Shown one piece after another: positions 26,865 to 36,829 of a stretch of DNA of 64,000 bases (the first letter of the stretch is position 1; each line of letters begins with the position of its first letter). The notes beneath the pieces were generated by a model, which saw only the letters and a list, made by a program, of their open reading frames with translations, was not told the DNA's origin and ran no database searches. The translations under genes and the position numbers were made by a program. Origin of the DNA: an uncultured Chlorobiaceae bacterium (GTDB lineage Bacteria > Bacteroidota > Chlorobiia > Chlorobiales > Chlorobiaceae); assembly GCA_903887845.1 (NCBI GenBank), contig CAISRC010000110.1, forward strand, positions 1-64,000, written 5' to 3'.

Positions 26865-29800
26865 CTACCCGGAAATCCGCACATTGTCGGGACCAAGAAT
26901 TGCCTCAAGCTTTTCAATCGTACTTTCCGCAGCATCAATGGGGGTGCCGCGAGCAAAGATAGTAATTGTTTCAATATTTCCCCCCGACTGCGCTTTTACC
27001 TCGAATTCTACCGGTGTGCCCCCCTTGTATGATTCAAATATTTTTTTTACCCTGCCAAGTTTTTCCATCTGCACCTGATCATCCGCATCAACTTTAAGAA
27101 TAATTTTTTTGACAAGGTTATTTCTTACCTTTTTTATCGGCACAACATCTCTGACAAGCAGTTTGAGCGTTCCGCCACTCACCTCGCCTTCAGCAACAAG
27201 CATCAGCACTTCTTCAGGCTTTATAAGATGGCCATACTGCTCGTAGAGACTGGCAAACACCGTAAAATCAGCCTTGCCCGTAAAGTCCTCAATACAGCCA
27301 AAAAGCATCTGCTTTCCTTTTCTGTCCTGGTAAGGCTTCACAGAAACAATAACACCAATTACTTTATACTGCTTTGCAGCAACAACCTCTTTTGACTGAA
27401 GCTGGAGTGTAGCAAAAGCCTGCCAGTCGCGGCGGAAGGGAGAGAGCGGATGATGACTCAGGTAAAAACCGACCAGTTTTTTTTCATGAAGGAGCTTTTC
27501 TGCTTCAGGCATCATCTCAGCATTTTCCATATCGGGATAGTGCTCTTCCTCAAGCGAGGCACCTTCTTCAGCAGAAAAAAAGCCACACTGACCCAGCGTC
27601 ACTGAACGATTCTGCATCTGCCCGAATTTGATTGCTTTGTCGATATTGGCGATCAATCTGGCACGATGCCGGTCAAGTTCGTCAAATGCACCCGAAAGAA
27701 TCAGGCACTCCAGCGCCTTGCGGTTCATGACTCTCAGATCAACCGAAGCCGCCAGATCAAACAAGTTGACAAAATCACGTTTTCTGCGGAGCCTTGAGGT
27801 CACGACCGCTCTTGCCGCACCACCAACCTGCTTGATTGCACTTAACCCCACGCGGATATATGAACGTCCGTCGGCATCATCTTCAACAGAAAAAAGGGCA
27901 TCACTCTTGTTGATCGAAGGCGGAAGAGTCGATATACCGAAACTTTTAGCCTCATCCGTCAAATGCTTCATCCGTTCAATGTCACCTATTTCACTATTCA
28001 GCACCGCCGTCACAAACTCAATGGTATAATGAGCTTTGAGATAGCCCGTCCAGTAGGCAAGAACACCATAAGCCGCCGAATGACTTTTATTGAAACCGTA
28101 ACCGGCAAACTCGGCCATAAGCTCAAAAACCCTTGTTGCAAGCGTATCATGCACTCCCTGCTGAACAGCGCCCTGAACAAAATCAGCTTTGTATTTCTCC
28201 ATGATTTCAGGCTTCTTTTTCCCCATAGCCTTGCGCAGATTATCTGCTTTGGCCAGCGAGAACCCGCCCATCACCTGGGAAATCTGCATCACCTGCTCCT
28301 GATAGACAATAACGCCATAAGTCTCTTTTAAAATCTCCTCAAGCATGGGATGCATGTAGTCAATAGCCTCCCTGCCATGCTTGCGATCAACAAAAAGATC
28401 CACTGCATTGCGCCTTTCATCAATCCTCGCATTGAGTGCGCCAGGACGGTAGAGGGCGCTCATGGCAATAATATCACCAATCTGGGTTGGCTGCAGCCGT
28501 GTCATATAGCTCTGCATGCCAGACGACTCAAACTGGAAAATTCCGGCCATCTTGCCTTCCTGAAAAATTTTGAAGGTTTTACGGTCGGTCACCGGAACTT
28601 TTTCAAGCTCAATATCAAGGTCGTGCCGTCGCTTGATCATCTTGAGTGTTTCATCGATGACGGCAAGGGTTTCAAGACCGAGATAGTCAATCTTGAGCAG
28701 TCCGGAAGTTTCAATCCAGTTTTTGTCAAACTGGGTAACCACCTGCTTCTCATCATGACCGTCAGAAGCTTTTCCCCTGACATGCTCAGGTTCATCAAGA
28801 TCAAACTCGTCGGCAAATTTTCGAACCTCAGTCTCAATCTTGTTCGAAACATAGAGCGGAACCTGTTCTTCAAGCGGACCATCGGTAATCACCACTGCGC
28901 CAGCATGCATTGAAACATTCCGCGCCCGGCCTTCAAGAGCACGAGCAGAAATCATAAGCTCCCGAAGTTCAGGAGTGCTTTCGGCAAACTGCTTCAGCTC
29001 TCTTGATTCATTCAATGCTTTTTCAAGAGTTATACCTGGCTTGACGGGAACAAGTTTTGCAAGTTTATCAACCAGAGAGAGTGGAACTTCAAGTACCCTT
29101 CCTGCATCACGAATTGCTGCCTTGGCGCCAAACGTACCGATAGCAATCACTTTGGCAACGCTCTCAGTACCATATTTTTCGACCGTATATTCAAGAACTT
29201 TCTGCTTACCGACAGGGGTAAAGTCAATATCAATATCCGGCATCGAAGAGCGCTCGGGGTTTAAAAACCTCTCAAACAACAGCTTGTATTTCAGCGGATC
29301 AATCCTTGTAATTCCGGTAAGATAGGCGACAATACTCCCTGCTGCCGATCCTCGGCCAGGGCCAACTGAATAGCCAAGACGACGGGATGCGGCAATAAGA
29401 TCACTCACAATGAGAAAATAGGAACTGAATCCCATCTTTTCGATAACACCAAGCTCCAACTCTATTCTCGCACGGACATCCTCTGCAGTGATTCCATCGG
29501 CTTCAGCATCAGCATATTTTTCCGTTACTCCTTCCCATGTCAAATGACGGAGGTAGGCAAACTCGTTCTCAAACCCCTCAGGAAGAGGAAAGTGAGGCAG
29601 AATAGGCTCTTTATTGCTGAAACTGAAAGAACATTTGTCGGAAATCAGCAAGGTATTGCTCAGTTCCCGGTGTTCATCGCTGAAAAGCGCACACATTTCA
29701 TCAGAAGACTTCAGATAATGGTCGCTTCCGGCAAGTGCCAGCAGATGTTGATTAGAAAGTTTTTCCTTGGTTCGGTTCGCAACCATAGCCCTGTAGCAGC

Positions 29801-30437
29801 CGGCATCCTTTCGCTCGAGATAGTGAACATTATTAGTCGCGACCAGTTCGATCGAAAACTTTTCTGCCAAAGCAATGGTCTGCTCATTGAGCTTGTCATC
29901 AAAAGGAGTGTTATGGCGCTGCAGTTCCAGATAGAAGCTCTCTCCGAAAATCTCCTGATAGTAGGCAGCAAATGTTTCAGCCTCATCAATGGCCCCGGCA
30001 AGAATCGCCCGGCCTATTCTTCCTGAGGAATATCCGGAAAGAGCAACCAGACCCTCATGACAGGTTTCAAGCAGACGGCTCTCAATATGCGGCATACCAT
30101 TGACAAAACCCTCCTTGGCCGCCCTTGAAAGTAAAATGCAGAGATTTCGGTATCCGGCATCATTTTGAACAAGAAGCACTAATGAAGGAGAGACGGGAAT
30201 GCGACTGTGCTGGTGGGCATCGGCTTCGAGCAGCAGAAGCTCACTGCCGATGATAAGCTTGATGCCTGCACTTTTTGCCTCGCTGAAAAGCTGGGGCATA
30301 TTAAACATCGCACAATAATCGGTGACCGCAATACTCTTCATGCCAAACTTTAAGGCTGCAGAAAAAATTTCATCCGGAAAAATCGGACTACTCTGCATAG
30401 AATAGTGAGTATGAGCATGTAAGTGTATAAAATCCAT
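26865..30437 (-). CDS. dnaE: DNA polymerase III alpha subunit
   Basis: The 1190-residue replicative polymerase. The N-terminal PHP domain begins with FIHLHAHTHYSMQSS, the catalytic aspartates are in PDIDIDF around residue 400 after VGPGRGSAAGS, and helix-hairpin-helix and OB domains follow (VIGVIVSVKPYQDRKGK). The C-terminal tail ends in ILGPDNVRISG. Size and order are typical of DnaE1. No proofreading exonuclease domain is present, so it is not PolC. Confidence 0.97.
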   Translation of the reverse strand: MDFIHLHAHTHYSMQSSPIFPDEIFSAALKFGMKSIAVTDYCAMFNMPQLFSEAKSAGIKLIIGSELLLLEADAHQHSRIPVSPSLVLLVQNDAGYRNLCILLSRAAKEGFVNGMPHIESRLLETCHEGLVALSGYSSGRIGRAILAGAIDEAETFAAYYQEIFGESFYLELQRHNTPFDDKLNEQTIALAEKFSIELVATNNVHYLERKDAGCYRAMVANRTKEKLSNQHLLALAGSDHYLKSSDEMCALFSDEHRELSNTLLISDKCSFSFSNKEPILPHFPLPEGFENEFAYLRHLTWEGVTEKYADAEADGITAEDVRARIELELGVIEKMGFSSYFLIVSDLIAASRRLGYSVGPGRGSAAGSIVAYLTGITRIDPLKYKLLFERFLNPERSSMPDIDIDFTPVGKQKVLEYTVEKYGTESVAKVIAIGTFGAKAAIRDAGRVLEVPLSLVDKLAKLVPVKPGITLEKALNESRELKQFAESTPELRELMISARALEGRARNVSMHAGAVVITDGPLEEQVPLYVSNKIETEVRKFADEFDLDEPEHVRGKASDGHDEKQVVTQFDKNWIETSGLLKIDYLGLETLAVIDETLKMIKRRHDLDIELEKVPVTDRKTFKIFQEGKMAGIFQFESSGMQSYMTRLQPTQIGDIIAMSALYRPGALNARIDERRNAVDLFVDRKHGREAIDYMHPMLEEILKETYGVIVYQEQVMQISQVMGGFSLAKADNLRKAMGKKKPEIMEKYKADFVQGAVQQGVHDTLATRVFELMAEFAGYGFNKSHSAAYGVLAYWTGYLKAHYTIEFVTAVLNSEIGDIERMKHLTDEAKSFGISTLPPSINKSDALFSVEDDADGRSYIRVGLSAIKQVGGAARAVVTSRLRRKRDFVNLFDLAASVDLRVMNRKALECLILSGAFDELDRHRARLIANIDKAIKFGQMQNRSVTLGQCGFFSAEEGASLEEEHYPDMENAEMMPEAEKLLHEKKLVGFYLSHHPLSPFRRDWQAFATLQLQSKEVVAAKQYKVIGVIVSVKPYQDRKGKQMLFGCIEDFTGKADFTVFASLYEQYGHLIKPEEVLMLVAEGEVSGGTLKLLVRDVVPIKKVRNNLVKKIILKVDADDQVQMEKLGRVKKIFESYKGGTPVEFEVKAQSGGNIETITIFARGTPIDAAESTIEKLEAILGPDNVRISG

Positions 30438-30693
30438 ATCAATAAAAATTCATCCTTTAAACAGGAAAGGAACGGTGACTTGCCGAATAACGGTGAACTA
30501 CAGGCATCACGACATTTGAGTTTCAAAGTAGTACATTTTTTCTGTTCTTGCGACTCTATAGCAACCTCCTTTTCTGCAAAATCCTTGTATCAGCGTCCAG
30601 TTTATCTTTGAAAACAATGAACAGAAAATTGCCGATAATGTTTTCCCTGTTTTATGCAGTAAAGCTTTTTTTTCTTATTATTTAAATAACTGC

Positions 30694-31938
30694 TTGCAGG
30701 GTTTCTTGGTCAATAATAATAATACAACGACAATTTTGGAGCAAAACACCTACAATCAATGCCCGGTCTGCGGCTTTCCCCTCTCTCTCAACAGTGCGAT
30801 ATGCCCTCGTTGCGGGAACGATATTTTTGAAGATATCTCCTCTCTTGACCAGCAATCACAGGAATTGCACCATCAGAACATAGAGGGGAAAAAAGCTGAG
30901 TGGTATACCCGCTGTCTTACTGAAAAGCTTAATTTCACCACAGACAATCCTGTGGATCCTGCGAAAAAAAATGTTCATCAGGAAAATGCAAGACCAGCCT
31001 TCAACAACAGTGATGAACTTGAGTTTCTTCGCCGCACTTCCAGAGCTGAGCTCCTGCGGGATGGCGCCTTGCGAAAAAAATGGTGGAATACCTTGACCGC
31101 TGACTGGAAAGAGATCATTAAAAGCAATCTGAAGATTATCCAGGATCCGGCTGACCATGAGCTGATGGAGTTTTTTGAAACAACTCACTTGCGTTGTGAC
31201 AACCGCCGAATCCATAATCTGTTACCCGTTCGGATACTTGAAAAGCTTCAGCAGCTCCGTTGCGACGAGTCTCCTGTTGAGAATCTTGAGCCACTTCTTC
31301 ATCTTAAAAAGCTCCAACGCCTTTATGCATTTGACTGCGACTTTTCATCGCTTGAACCCCTGCGTAACCTTACCAGCCTGAAACTTCTCTGGATTTCCAG
31401 CACACAGGTCAGCTCTCTTGAGCCGATCAGTCAGCTTCTTAACCTTGAAGAACTTTATTGTTCTGAAACAGGAATCAAAGACCTTTCACCCCTGGAAGAG
31501 CTCATCAACCTTGAAAAGCTCAGTTGCTATAAAACAGGCATCGCTTCCCTTCAACCACTCAGTCAGCTCGAAAATCTTATTGAGCTTGGCATAGACAATT
31601 CCAAAGTTGAAGATGTAACGCCACTCGCGGGGCTAAAGAATCTCGAATATCTCCGATGCAATAAAACAAGAATCAAAAACATTGAACCGCTTCGAGAGCT
31701 CTCCGATCTTCGGGAGCTGAGCATAGCAAGCACGCCGCTTGAATCTATCGATGCACTGGAGGGACTTGCCAACCTCGAAGAACTCTCTCTGTCGAATACC
31801 CTCATTACCACCATCGGCCCGATCATGCACCTGCAGCAACTTGAAAAAATAGAGATTTCGACTGGCATGATTCCTGAAGAAGAAATTGAACGCTTCATCG
31901 AGCTTCATCCGCACTGCGAAGTGGTACTGAAACCATAA
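30694..31938 (+). CDS. Zinc-ribbon and leucine-rich-repeat protein
   Basis: Up to 414 residues. The N-terminus has a rubredoxin/zinc-ribbon-like motif, CPVCGFPLSLNSAICPRCG. A charged linker and a W-rich helical segment (KKWWNTLTADWKEIIKS) follow, and then eight or so LRRs of about 22 residues in the internalin style (L-LE-L-CSETGIKDLSPL). No signal peptide or membrane helix, so probably cytoplasmic. The start is unclear: TTG at 30694 has no Shine-Dalgarno sequence and another TTG follows. Likely a protein-protein interaction module; function unknown. Other chlorobial genomes are known to carry LRR proteins. Confidence 0.75.
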   Translation: MQGFLVNNNNTTTILEQNTYNQCPVCGFPLSLNSAICPRCGNDIFEDISSLDQQSQELHHQNIEGKKAEWYTRCLTEKLNFTTDNPVDPAKKNVHQENARPAFNNSDELEFLRRTSRAELLRDGALRKKWWNTLTADWKEIIKSNLKIIQDPADHELMEFFETTHLRCDNRRIHNLLPVRILEKLQQLRCDESPVENLEPLLHLKKLQRLYAFDCDFSSLEPLRNLTSLKLLWISSTQVSSLEPISQLLNLEELYCSETGIKDLSPLEELINLEKLSCYKTGIASLQPLSQLENLIELGIDNSKVEDVTPLAGLKNLEYLRCNKTRIKNIEPLRELSDLRELSIASTPLESIDALEGLANLEELSLSNTLITTIGPIMHLQQLEKIEISTGMIPEEEIERFIELHPHCEVVLKP

Positions 31939-31943
31939 CCCAA

Positions 31944-31964
31944 AACACAAGGACTCCTTGTGTT
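31944..31964 (+). terminator. Hairpin after the LRR gene
   Basis: AACACAAGGA-C-TCCTTGTGTT, a ten-base perfect inverted repeat 5 bases downstream of the stop codon. Confidence 0.6.
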
Positions 31965-31998
31965 CCAACAGCAGGCATTATCGTCGATGATGATTTGT

Positions 31999-32025
31999 GT
32001 TGCCCCTCACCATCAGCGGGGCAAC
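31999..32025. terminator. Second hairpin in the LRR-ogt gap
   Basis: GTTGCCCC ... GGGGCAAC, eight pairs around an 11-base loop, between convergent genes. Probably terminates the ogt transcript or acts in both directions. Confidence 0.45.
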
Positions 32026-32060
32026 ATGTCGGCAAGCCCCTCAAATCAAGTCAAGTCAAG

Positions 32061-32525
32061 TCACCTCAACCACCGTTCAAGCTCAAGCAACATTTTTTTC
32101 AATGCCAGCCCTCCACGATACCCGGTAAGAGCACTGCCACTGCCGATAACCCTGTGGCAGGGAATAAAGAGCGGCAGAGGATTCCGATGATTTGCCATCC
32201 CCACCGCCCGAACTGCATGAGGATTTCCGAGAGCAACCGCCACATCCCTGTAGCTCACCGTTGTGCCGTAAGGAATTTCGGAGAGAATGCGCCATACCGC
32301 CAGCATAAATGGTGTCCCGGCAGGAGACAATGGCAGTGAAAACGCTTTCAGGCTACCCGCAAGATAACTGTCCAACTGCCGGAAGGCCTCCCTGAGTCCT
32401 TCCGTTTCAGCGCGTTCAATCCCCTCAGGGAGCTTGTCCTTTGCAAAAAAAAGGTTTGTTATACTACCGTCATGTTCTGCTATTCCGACACTGCCGATGA
32501 GGGTATTCTGAACAGAGAGCTTCAA
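32061..32525 (-). CDS. ogt: Methylated-DNA-protein cysteine methyltransferase
   Basis: A 154-residue DNA repair protein that takes the alkyl group from O6-alkylguanine onto its own cysteine. The active site is IPCHRVIGSGSALTGYRGG, followed by the helix ALKKMLLELE, and the DNA-binding wing RAVGMANHRNPLPL precedes it. A TTG start at 32525 is used. It lies 73 bases downstream of pycB on the same strand. Short TCAAG repeats follow its stop codon. Confidence 0.93.
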   Translation of the reverse strand: MKLSVQNTLIGSVGIAEHDGSITNLFFAKDKLPEGIERAETEGLREAFRQLDSYLAGSLKAFSLPLSPAGTPFMLAVWRILSEIPYGTTVSYRDVAVALGNPHAVRAVGMANHRNPLPLFIPCHRVIGSGSALTGYRGGLALKKMLLELERWLR

Positions 32526-32598
32526 ATTATTTCATATTTTCCGCAATTTTCATTCTCAAGCGGCATCCGCCTGAACATGAAATCAAAATTTTCGGGTT

Positions 32599-34533
32599 CT
32601 ATCCAATGGTCATCATGATCTCACCCATTCCTACGGTGTCCCCTTTGGCTACTGTAATAGAGAGAATTCTTCCTGCACAGGGAGCTTTGACAGGGGTTTC
32701 CATTTTCATGGCTTCAATAACGGCAACCTCTTCTCCTTCCCGCACTTCATCACCAACCTTGACGGTAATTGAGAAGACATTGCCCGGCATAACTGCCTGT
32801 ACGGGTGTCCCTGCTGATACCGCTGGTTCCCCCGGTATTGCTGGTGCAGCGGAAACCTCAGGCGTTTTGATGGATTGTGGATTGATGGCTGATCCTTCGG
32901 CAAAAGAGACCGTATAGGGAGAGCCATCAACAAAAACGGTAAAGTTGCCTGCCATCGAAATCACTTTTGATGCAGAAGGCGCCTGAACCGCCGCTGCAGG
33001 TGGCAACTTTGAAAAGAGCTCCTCAAGGCGGTGGTTCACCTCTTTCTGATGAATGTCATGTTTGTGAGCTTCGTGGTAAGCTGCCACAACCTCGGCTCTT
33101 GGTGTTGCCTTTATTTCAACAGCAATGTCTGCCTTATAGCGAATGCCGGTTGAGCAATCTCCCTGAAGGAAGGCAATCCCTTTGGCTCCACAGGTAGCTG
33201 CGATAAAAATGTTTTCGTCAGTCTGCGGAATATGGGCATTCTGGAGCAATAACTTGTTATACGCTACGCCAAGTTCAGGATTACGGTCATTGATGTCGTG
33301 CACATCTTCGAGCGTTGGAGGAAGGCCAAGCTGTTCTGATGCAAGCCGAACAACCTCTTCGTCGGGAGTGGCTGGAGTTTTGCCAAAGTAACCCAGCACC
33401 ATTTTGCCATAGCCATCCGTAATTTTTTTCCAGTGCCCCTGAATGGTGTTGGCAAATGCCTGCTGGAAATAGAACTGTGAAACCGGGGTAACCGAGGCGC
33501 CAAAACCTCCTTTGACAACCACCTCCCGCATGTTCTTGATCACTTCAGGAAAGAGATGAAGCGTGTTATTGTCGCGCATCATCTGTGTGTTTGCCGTGAG
33601 TGCGCCGCCGGGCATGGGTGAAAAGGAGATCACCGGGTTGACGGCTGTCGCTTCGGGGGGCATGTAGTATTTGTACATCTGATCGATAAAGAGCGCCTCA
33701 ACCTCAAGGTATTTTTCCTGATCGATGTCGAGGGTGTATTCGGTACCCCTGAGCCTCTGCCACATGGTGAGAATATCAACTTCAGCGGTACCTCCACTGA
33801 CGGGAGCCATGGAAAGGTCAATAATGTCAGCACCTCCGGTAATGGCAGCAAAGTTGCAGGCGACACCCATTCCAGCCGTGTCGTGGGTATGGAACTGGAT
33901 TATTGTCCCCTCCGGCAGCATCTTTCTTGCCCCCTTGATGGTCTCATGAACAACCGCAGGAGTTGTTGTGCCTGAGGCGTCCTTGAAAGCGACACTGTCG
34001 AAAGGAATTTCCGCCTCAAGAATCTCCTTCAGTTTGTCGAGATAGAACTGCGGAGTATGGCAGTAGGTTTCAGTCAAGCCCGGCGGAAGACCCATCATGG
34101 CAACAACAACCTGGTGCTTGAGCCCGGCATTATGGATACATTGCCCGGAATAGGAGAGGTTACGGATATCCATCAGGGCGTCGAAGTTCCTGATGGTGGT
34201 AATACCATGCTTTTTGAAAAGACGGGAATGAAGGTCGATAATATCGCGGGATTGTGACACAAGACCGACAACGTTGGCGCCTCTTGAAAGCGTCTGGAGG
34301 TTGATATCGGGCCCCACAACCTTGCGGGCAGTATCCATCATGGTAAAGGCATCCTCTTCGCAATAAAAGTAGAGACTCTGGAAACGGGCTCCCCCCCCTA
34401 TTTCAAAATTATCGGTGCCAGCATGAACTGCCGCCTCCAGAGCGGGCAGAAAATCTTCTGTTTTTACCCTGGCGCCAAAACATGACTGAAAGCCGTCCCG
34501 GAAAGAGACGTCCATAAATCTTATCTTTTTCAT
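32599..34533 (-). CDS. pycB: Pyruvate carboxylase subunit B / oxaloacetate decarboxylase alpha type
   Basis: A 644-residue protein joining a carboxyltransferase domain (FMDVSFRDGFQSCFGARV; metal ligands in THDTAGMG) and a C-terminal biotinyl domain with the biotinylated lysine in EAMKMETPV, linked by an Ala/Pro-rich hinge. In green sulfur bacteria this subunit with a separate biotin carboxylase (not in the window) makes oxaloacetate from pyruvate. The alternative, sodium-pumping oxaloacetate decarboxylase, would need beta and gamma subunits that I do not see. The fumarase next door suits a role in the reductive TCA cycle. Confidence 0.88.
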   Translation of the reverse strand: MKKIRFMDVSFRDGFQSCFGARVKTEDFLPALEAAVHAGTDNFEIGGGARFQSLYFYCEEDAFTMMDTARKVVGPDINLQTLSRGANVVGLVSQSRDIIDLHSRLFKKHGITTIRNFDALMDIRNLSYSGQCIHNAGLKHQVVVAMMGLPPGLTETYCHTPQFYLDKLKEILEAEIPFDSVAFKDASGTTTPAVVHETIKGARKMLPEGTIIQFHTHDTAGMGVACNFAAITGGADIIDLSMAPVSGGTAEVDILTMWQRLRGTEYTLDIDQEKYLEVEALFIDQMYKYYMPPEATAVNPVISFSPMPGGALTANTQMMRDNNTLHLFPEVIKNMREVVVKGGFGASVTPVSQFYFQQAFANTIQGHWKKITDGYGKMVLGYFGKTPATPDEEVVRLASEQLGLPPTLEDVHDINDRNPELGVAYNKLLLQNAHIPQTDENIFIAATCGAKGIAFLQGDCSTGIRYKADIAVEIKATPRAEVVAAYHEAHKHDIHQKEVNHRLEELFSKLPPAAAVQAPSASKVISMAGNFTVFVDGSPYTVSFAEGSAINPQSIKTPEVSAAPAIPGEPAVSAGTPVQAVMPGNVFSITVKVGDEVREGEEVAVIEAMKMETPVKAPCAGRILSITVAKGDTVGMGEIMMTIG

Positions 34534-34584
34534 AAACTTTCTCTGTTCAATTTAAATGAGCATGACGACCAGGATAAAAAGGGA

Positions 34585-36117
34585 TCAGTGCGTATCGTTG
34601 GCAAAAGTGCCAAGTTGACGAAACGATTCCTCTTCTACCAAACTGTGCAGGCTGTTGCCATGAGCATCCATGGTGACAATAGCCGGGAATGAGCTGACCT
34701 CCAGATGCCACATGGCTTCGGGCACACCCATCTCTTCAAGAAAATCAACACCGGTAACCTTTGTAATGCAGCGGGCATAATACTGTGCTGCACCTCCGAT
34801 GGCATTGAGGTAAACTGCCCCGTGTTCCTGCAAACCCTTGAGGGTTTTCGGACCCATACCGCCTTTACCGATAATCGCTCTCAGGCCAAGCTTTTTAATA
34901 ACATCAGCCTGGAATGGCTCTTCACGAATCGAGGTAGTCGGCCCAGCCGCAGTCACCCGGTAGCTGCCGTCATTGTTTTTCATGATAACCGGTCCGCAAT
35001 GGAAGAGAACTCCTCCCGTTGTATCAAGACCGGCGGGCAAATCGTGGTGCATGATGTAGTGGTGAAAAGCATCACGTCCGGTGTGCATAGTTCCGTTGAC
35101 CAGCACAACATCGCCAACCTTGAGACTGCGTATCTGCTCTTCAGTAACAGGAGCCTGCAGAACAACCTCTTTTCCGGTCAGAGGCATACCCTCACCTTTG
35201 GCCATACGTTTAATCTCATCAGCTTCACGGTAGTACCAGCGCTCAATTGATCCTGTGGCCGGGTCAAGCAGGACGCCAAGCCGGCGGTATGCCCAGCAAT
35301 TATAGGCTACAGAAACAAAAAAGCTTGCCGGAACACGGTGCGATTTACCGATTTTGCAGCCAAAGAGGGTGGTTTTTCCGCCGAATCCCATGGGGCCGAT
35401 ATTCATGGTATTTGCTTTTTCCAAAATATCCTGTTCGAGCGCATCAAGTTCGCTGTCGGGGTTGCGGTCGTCAATGGTGCGGAAGAGCTGCTGTTTGGCA
35501 AGATCAAAGCCGCTGGTACGGTCACCGCCGATGCCAACGCCTATAACGCCGGGGCTGCATCCCTGGCCCTGTGCCTGATAGACGGCATGAAGCAGACATT
35601 TGCGCACACCGTCGAGGTCACGCGAAGCGCTTCCCAGTCCGGGAATGACATCGGGCAGTGAATACTGAATATTCTTGTTTTCGCAGCCTCCACCTTTCAG
35701 AATCAGCTTCACTTCAATCTCATCCTTTTCCCATGGATCAAAATGAATAACAGGGAAATGGCTGCCAAGATTATTGCCGGAATTTTTTCCAGTGATGGCA
35801 TCGACCGCATTGGGGCGAAGCTTGCCTGTTTTTGATGCCTCTGCAACAGCCGCTTCAATCTCCTTTTTCATAAAAAGCTGATCGGCGCCACGAGGGGTAT
35901 GGATGAAAAAGGTTGGCATACCGGTATCCTGGCAAACCGGTGAAACATTGTCAACGGCCATATCAATATTGACCGAGATAGTTGACATGGCAAGACCGGC
36001 CTGGGAGGCGGGATCCTCACGGTCAATAGCTGCGGCAAGTGCACAACGAACATCACTCGGCAGGTTGGCCGATGTTTCAGTAATAAGCGCGAGAATTGAT
36101 TCCCTGAAATTTTCCAT
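34585..36117 (-). CDS. Class I fumarate hydratase (single chain)
   Basis: Interconverts malate and fumarate using a [4Fe-4S] cluster, a step of the reductive TCA cycle. The 510-residue chain carries both domains of the class I enzyme, with VSPVCQDTGMPTF and cluster cysteines in the N-terminal half, and GMHTGRDAFHHY-type and TTSIREEPFQADVI segments in the C-terminal half. The ATG at 36117 (MENFRESILALI) fits the family start; an upstream ATG at 36168 would overlap the universal-stress gene by four bases. It lies between that gene and pycB in one direction. Confidence 0.9.
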   Translation of the reverse strand: MENFRESILALITETSANLPSDVRCALAAAIDREDPASQAGLAMSTISVNIDMAVDNVSPVCQDTGMPTFFIHTPRGADQLFMKKEIEAAVAEASKTGKLRPNAVDAITGKNSGNNLGSHFPVIHFDPWEKDEIEVKLILKGGGCENKNIQYSLPDVIPGLGSASRDLDGVRKCLLHAVYQAQGQGCSPGVIGVGIGGDRTSGFDLAKQQLFRTIDDRNPDSELDALEQDILEKANTMNIGPMGFGGKTTLFGCKIGKSHRVPASFFVSVAYNCWAYRRLGVLLDPATGSIERWYYREADEIKRMAKGEGMPLTGKEVVLQAPVTEEQIRSLKVGDVVLVNGTMHTGRDAFHHYIMHHDLPAGLDTTGGVLFHCGPVIMKNNDGSYRVTAAGPTTSIREEPFQADVIKKLGLRAIIGKGGMGPKTLKGLQEHGAVYLNAIGGAAQYYARCITKVTGVDFLEEMGVPEAMWHLEVSSFPAIVTMDAHGNSLHSLVEEESFRQLGTFANDTH

Positions 36118-36164
36118 AAGATGTAGAAGACTAAAATTGAGTGAAACTTTGTCTGTGGAATGGG

Positions 36165-36659
36165 TCATTCCACAGTAATCTTGGCGGCAGCCTGCTCCTT
36201 GACCAGCAGTACTGGTATATCAGAACAACGAAAGACCTCTTCAGCCACACTGCCCATCATAATCCTCTGCAGACCGGTACGGCCATGAGAACCCATAATG
36301 ATAAGATCAGCGCCCCAGGAGCTGGCCTGCTCAGCAATAACCTTCGGAGCTTCCCCCTTGAGCACACGAAAATCCGCATTCAACCCTTTCTTTTTCTCCG
36401 CCATGAGTACCTGCGAAAAATTGTCCGGAAGAGCATCTCCATCCTCGTCAGGCTGAATGGCAGGAGCAGCAGGAGAAACGGAAACTGCTTGTTCTTCCGG
36501 AGCGGCTGCGGGTCTCTCGGGAACAGCTCCTGGAGACAGGATATGCACAAACCTGACATGAGCGCCTACTTTCCGGGCAAATTCAACGGCATAACGTACA
36601 GCATTATCCGATGTAGGGGAGTAATCGGTGGGACAAAGAATCCTTGTAAGATGTATCAT
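36165..36659 (-). CDS. Universal stress protein (UspA family)
   Basis: A 164-residue UspA-like protein starting MIHLTRILCPTDYS with a C-terminal ATP-binding motif GSHGRTGLQRIMMGSVAEEV (G-x2-G-x9-GS type), so it is of the ATP-binding class. A 25-residue Ala/Pro/Glu insertion lies in the middle (PERPAAAPEEQAVS). It is read in the same direction as fumarase and pycB and may be co-transcribed with them. Start chosen at 36659; an upstream in-frame ATG exists at 36707. Confidence 0.87.
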   Translation of the reverse strand: MIHLTRILCPTDYSPTSDNAVRYAVEFARKVGAHVRFVHILSPGAVPERPAAAPEEQAVSVSPAAPAIQPDEDGDALPDNFSQVLMAEKKKGLNADFRVLKGEAPKVIAEQASSWGADLIIMGSHGRTGLQRIMMGSVAEEVFRCSDIPVLLVKEQAAAKITVE

Positions 36660-36829
36660 AACGGTTAGTTGACTACATGAATGTGATGAAGCGGCATATT
36701 TCTGCAATGAATAGTTAATTTACATTTTTTTTAAAGGAATCCCTTCAGACGCTCGATTCTTGTCCGCTTCGATTTCCTCCTGTATATTAATGAAGAGTTA
36801 ATTTTTTCAGCATTTTCACTGATAATCTT

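Noticed and set aside
32042-32062. Short TCAAG tandem repeats at the ogt stop codon
   Set aside because: Only about four five-base copies; too short to support a function, and in a non-coding flank.
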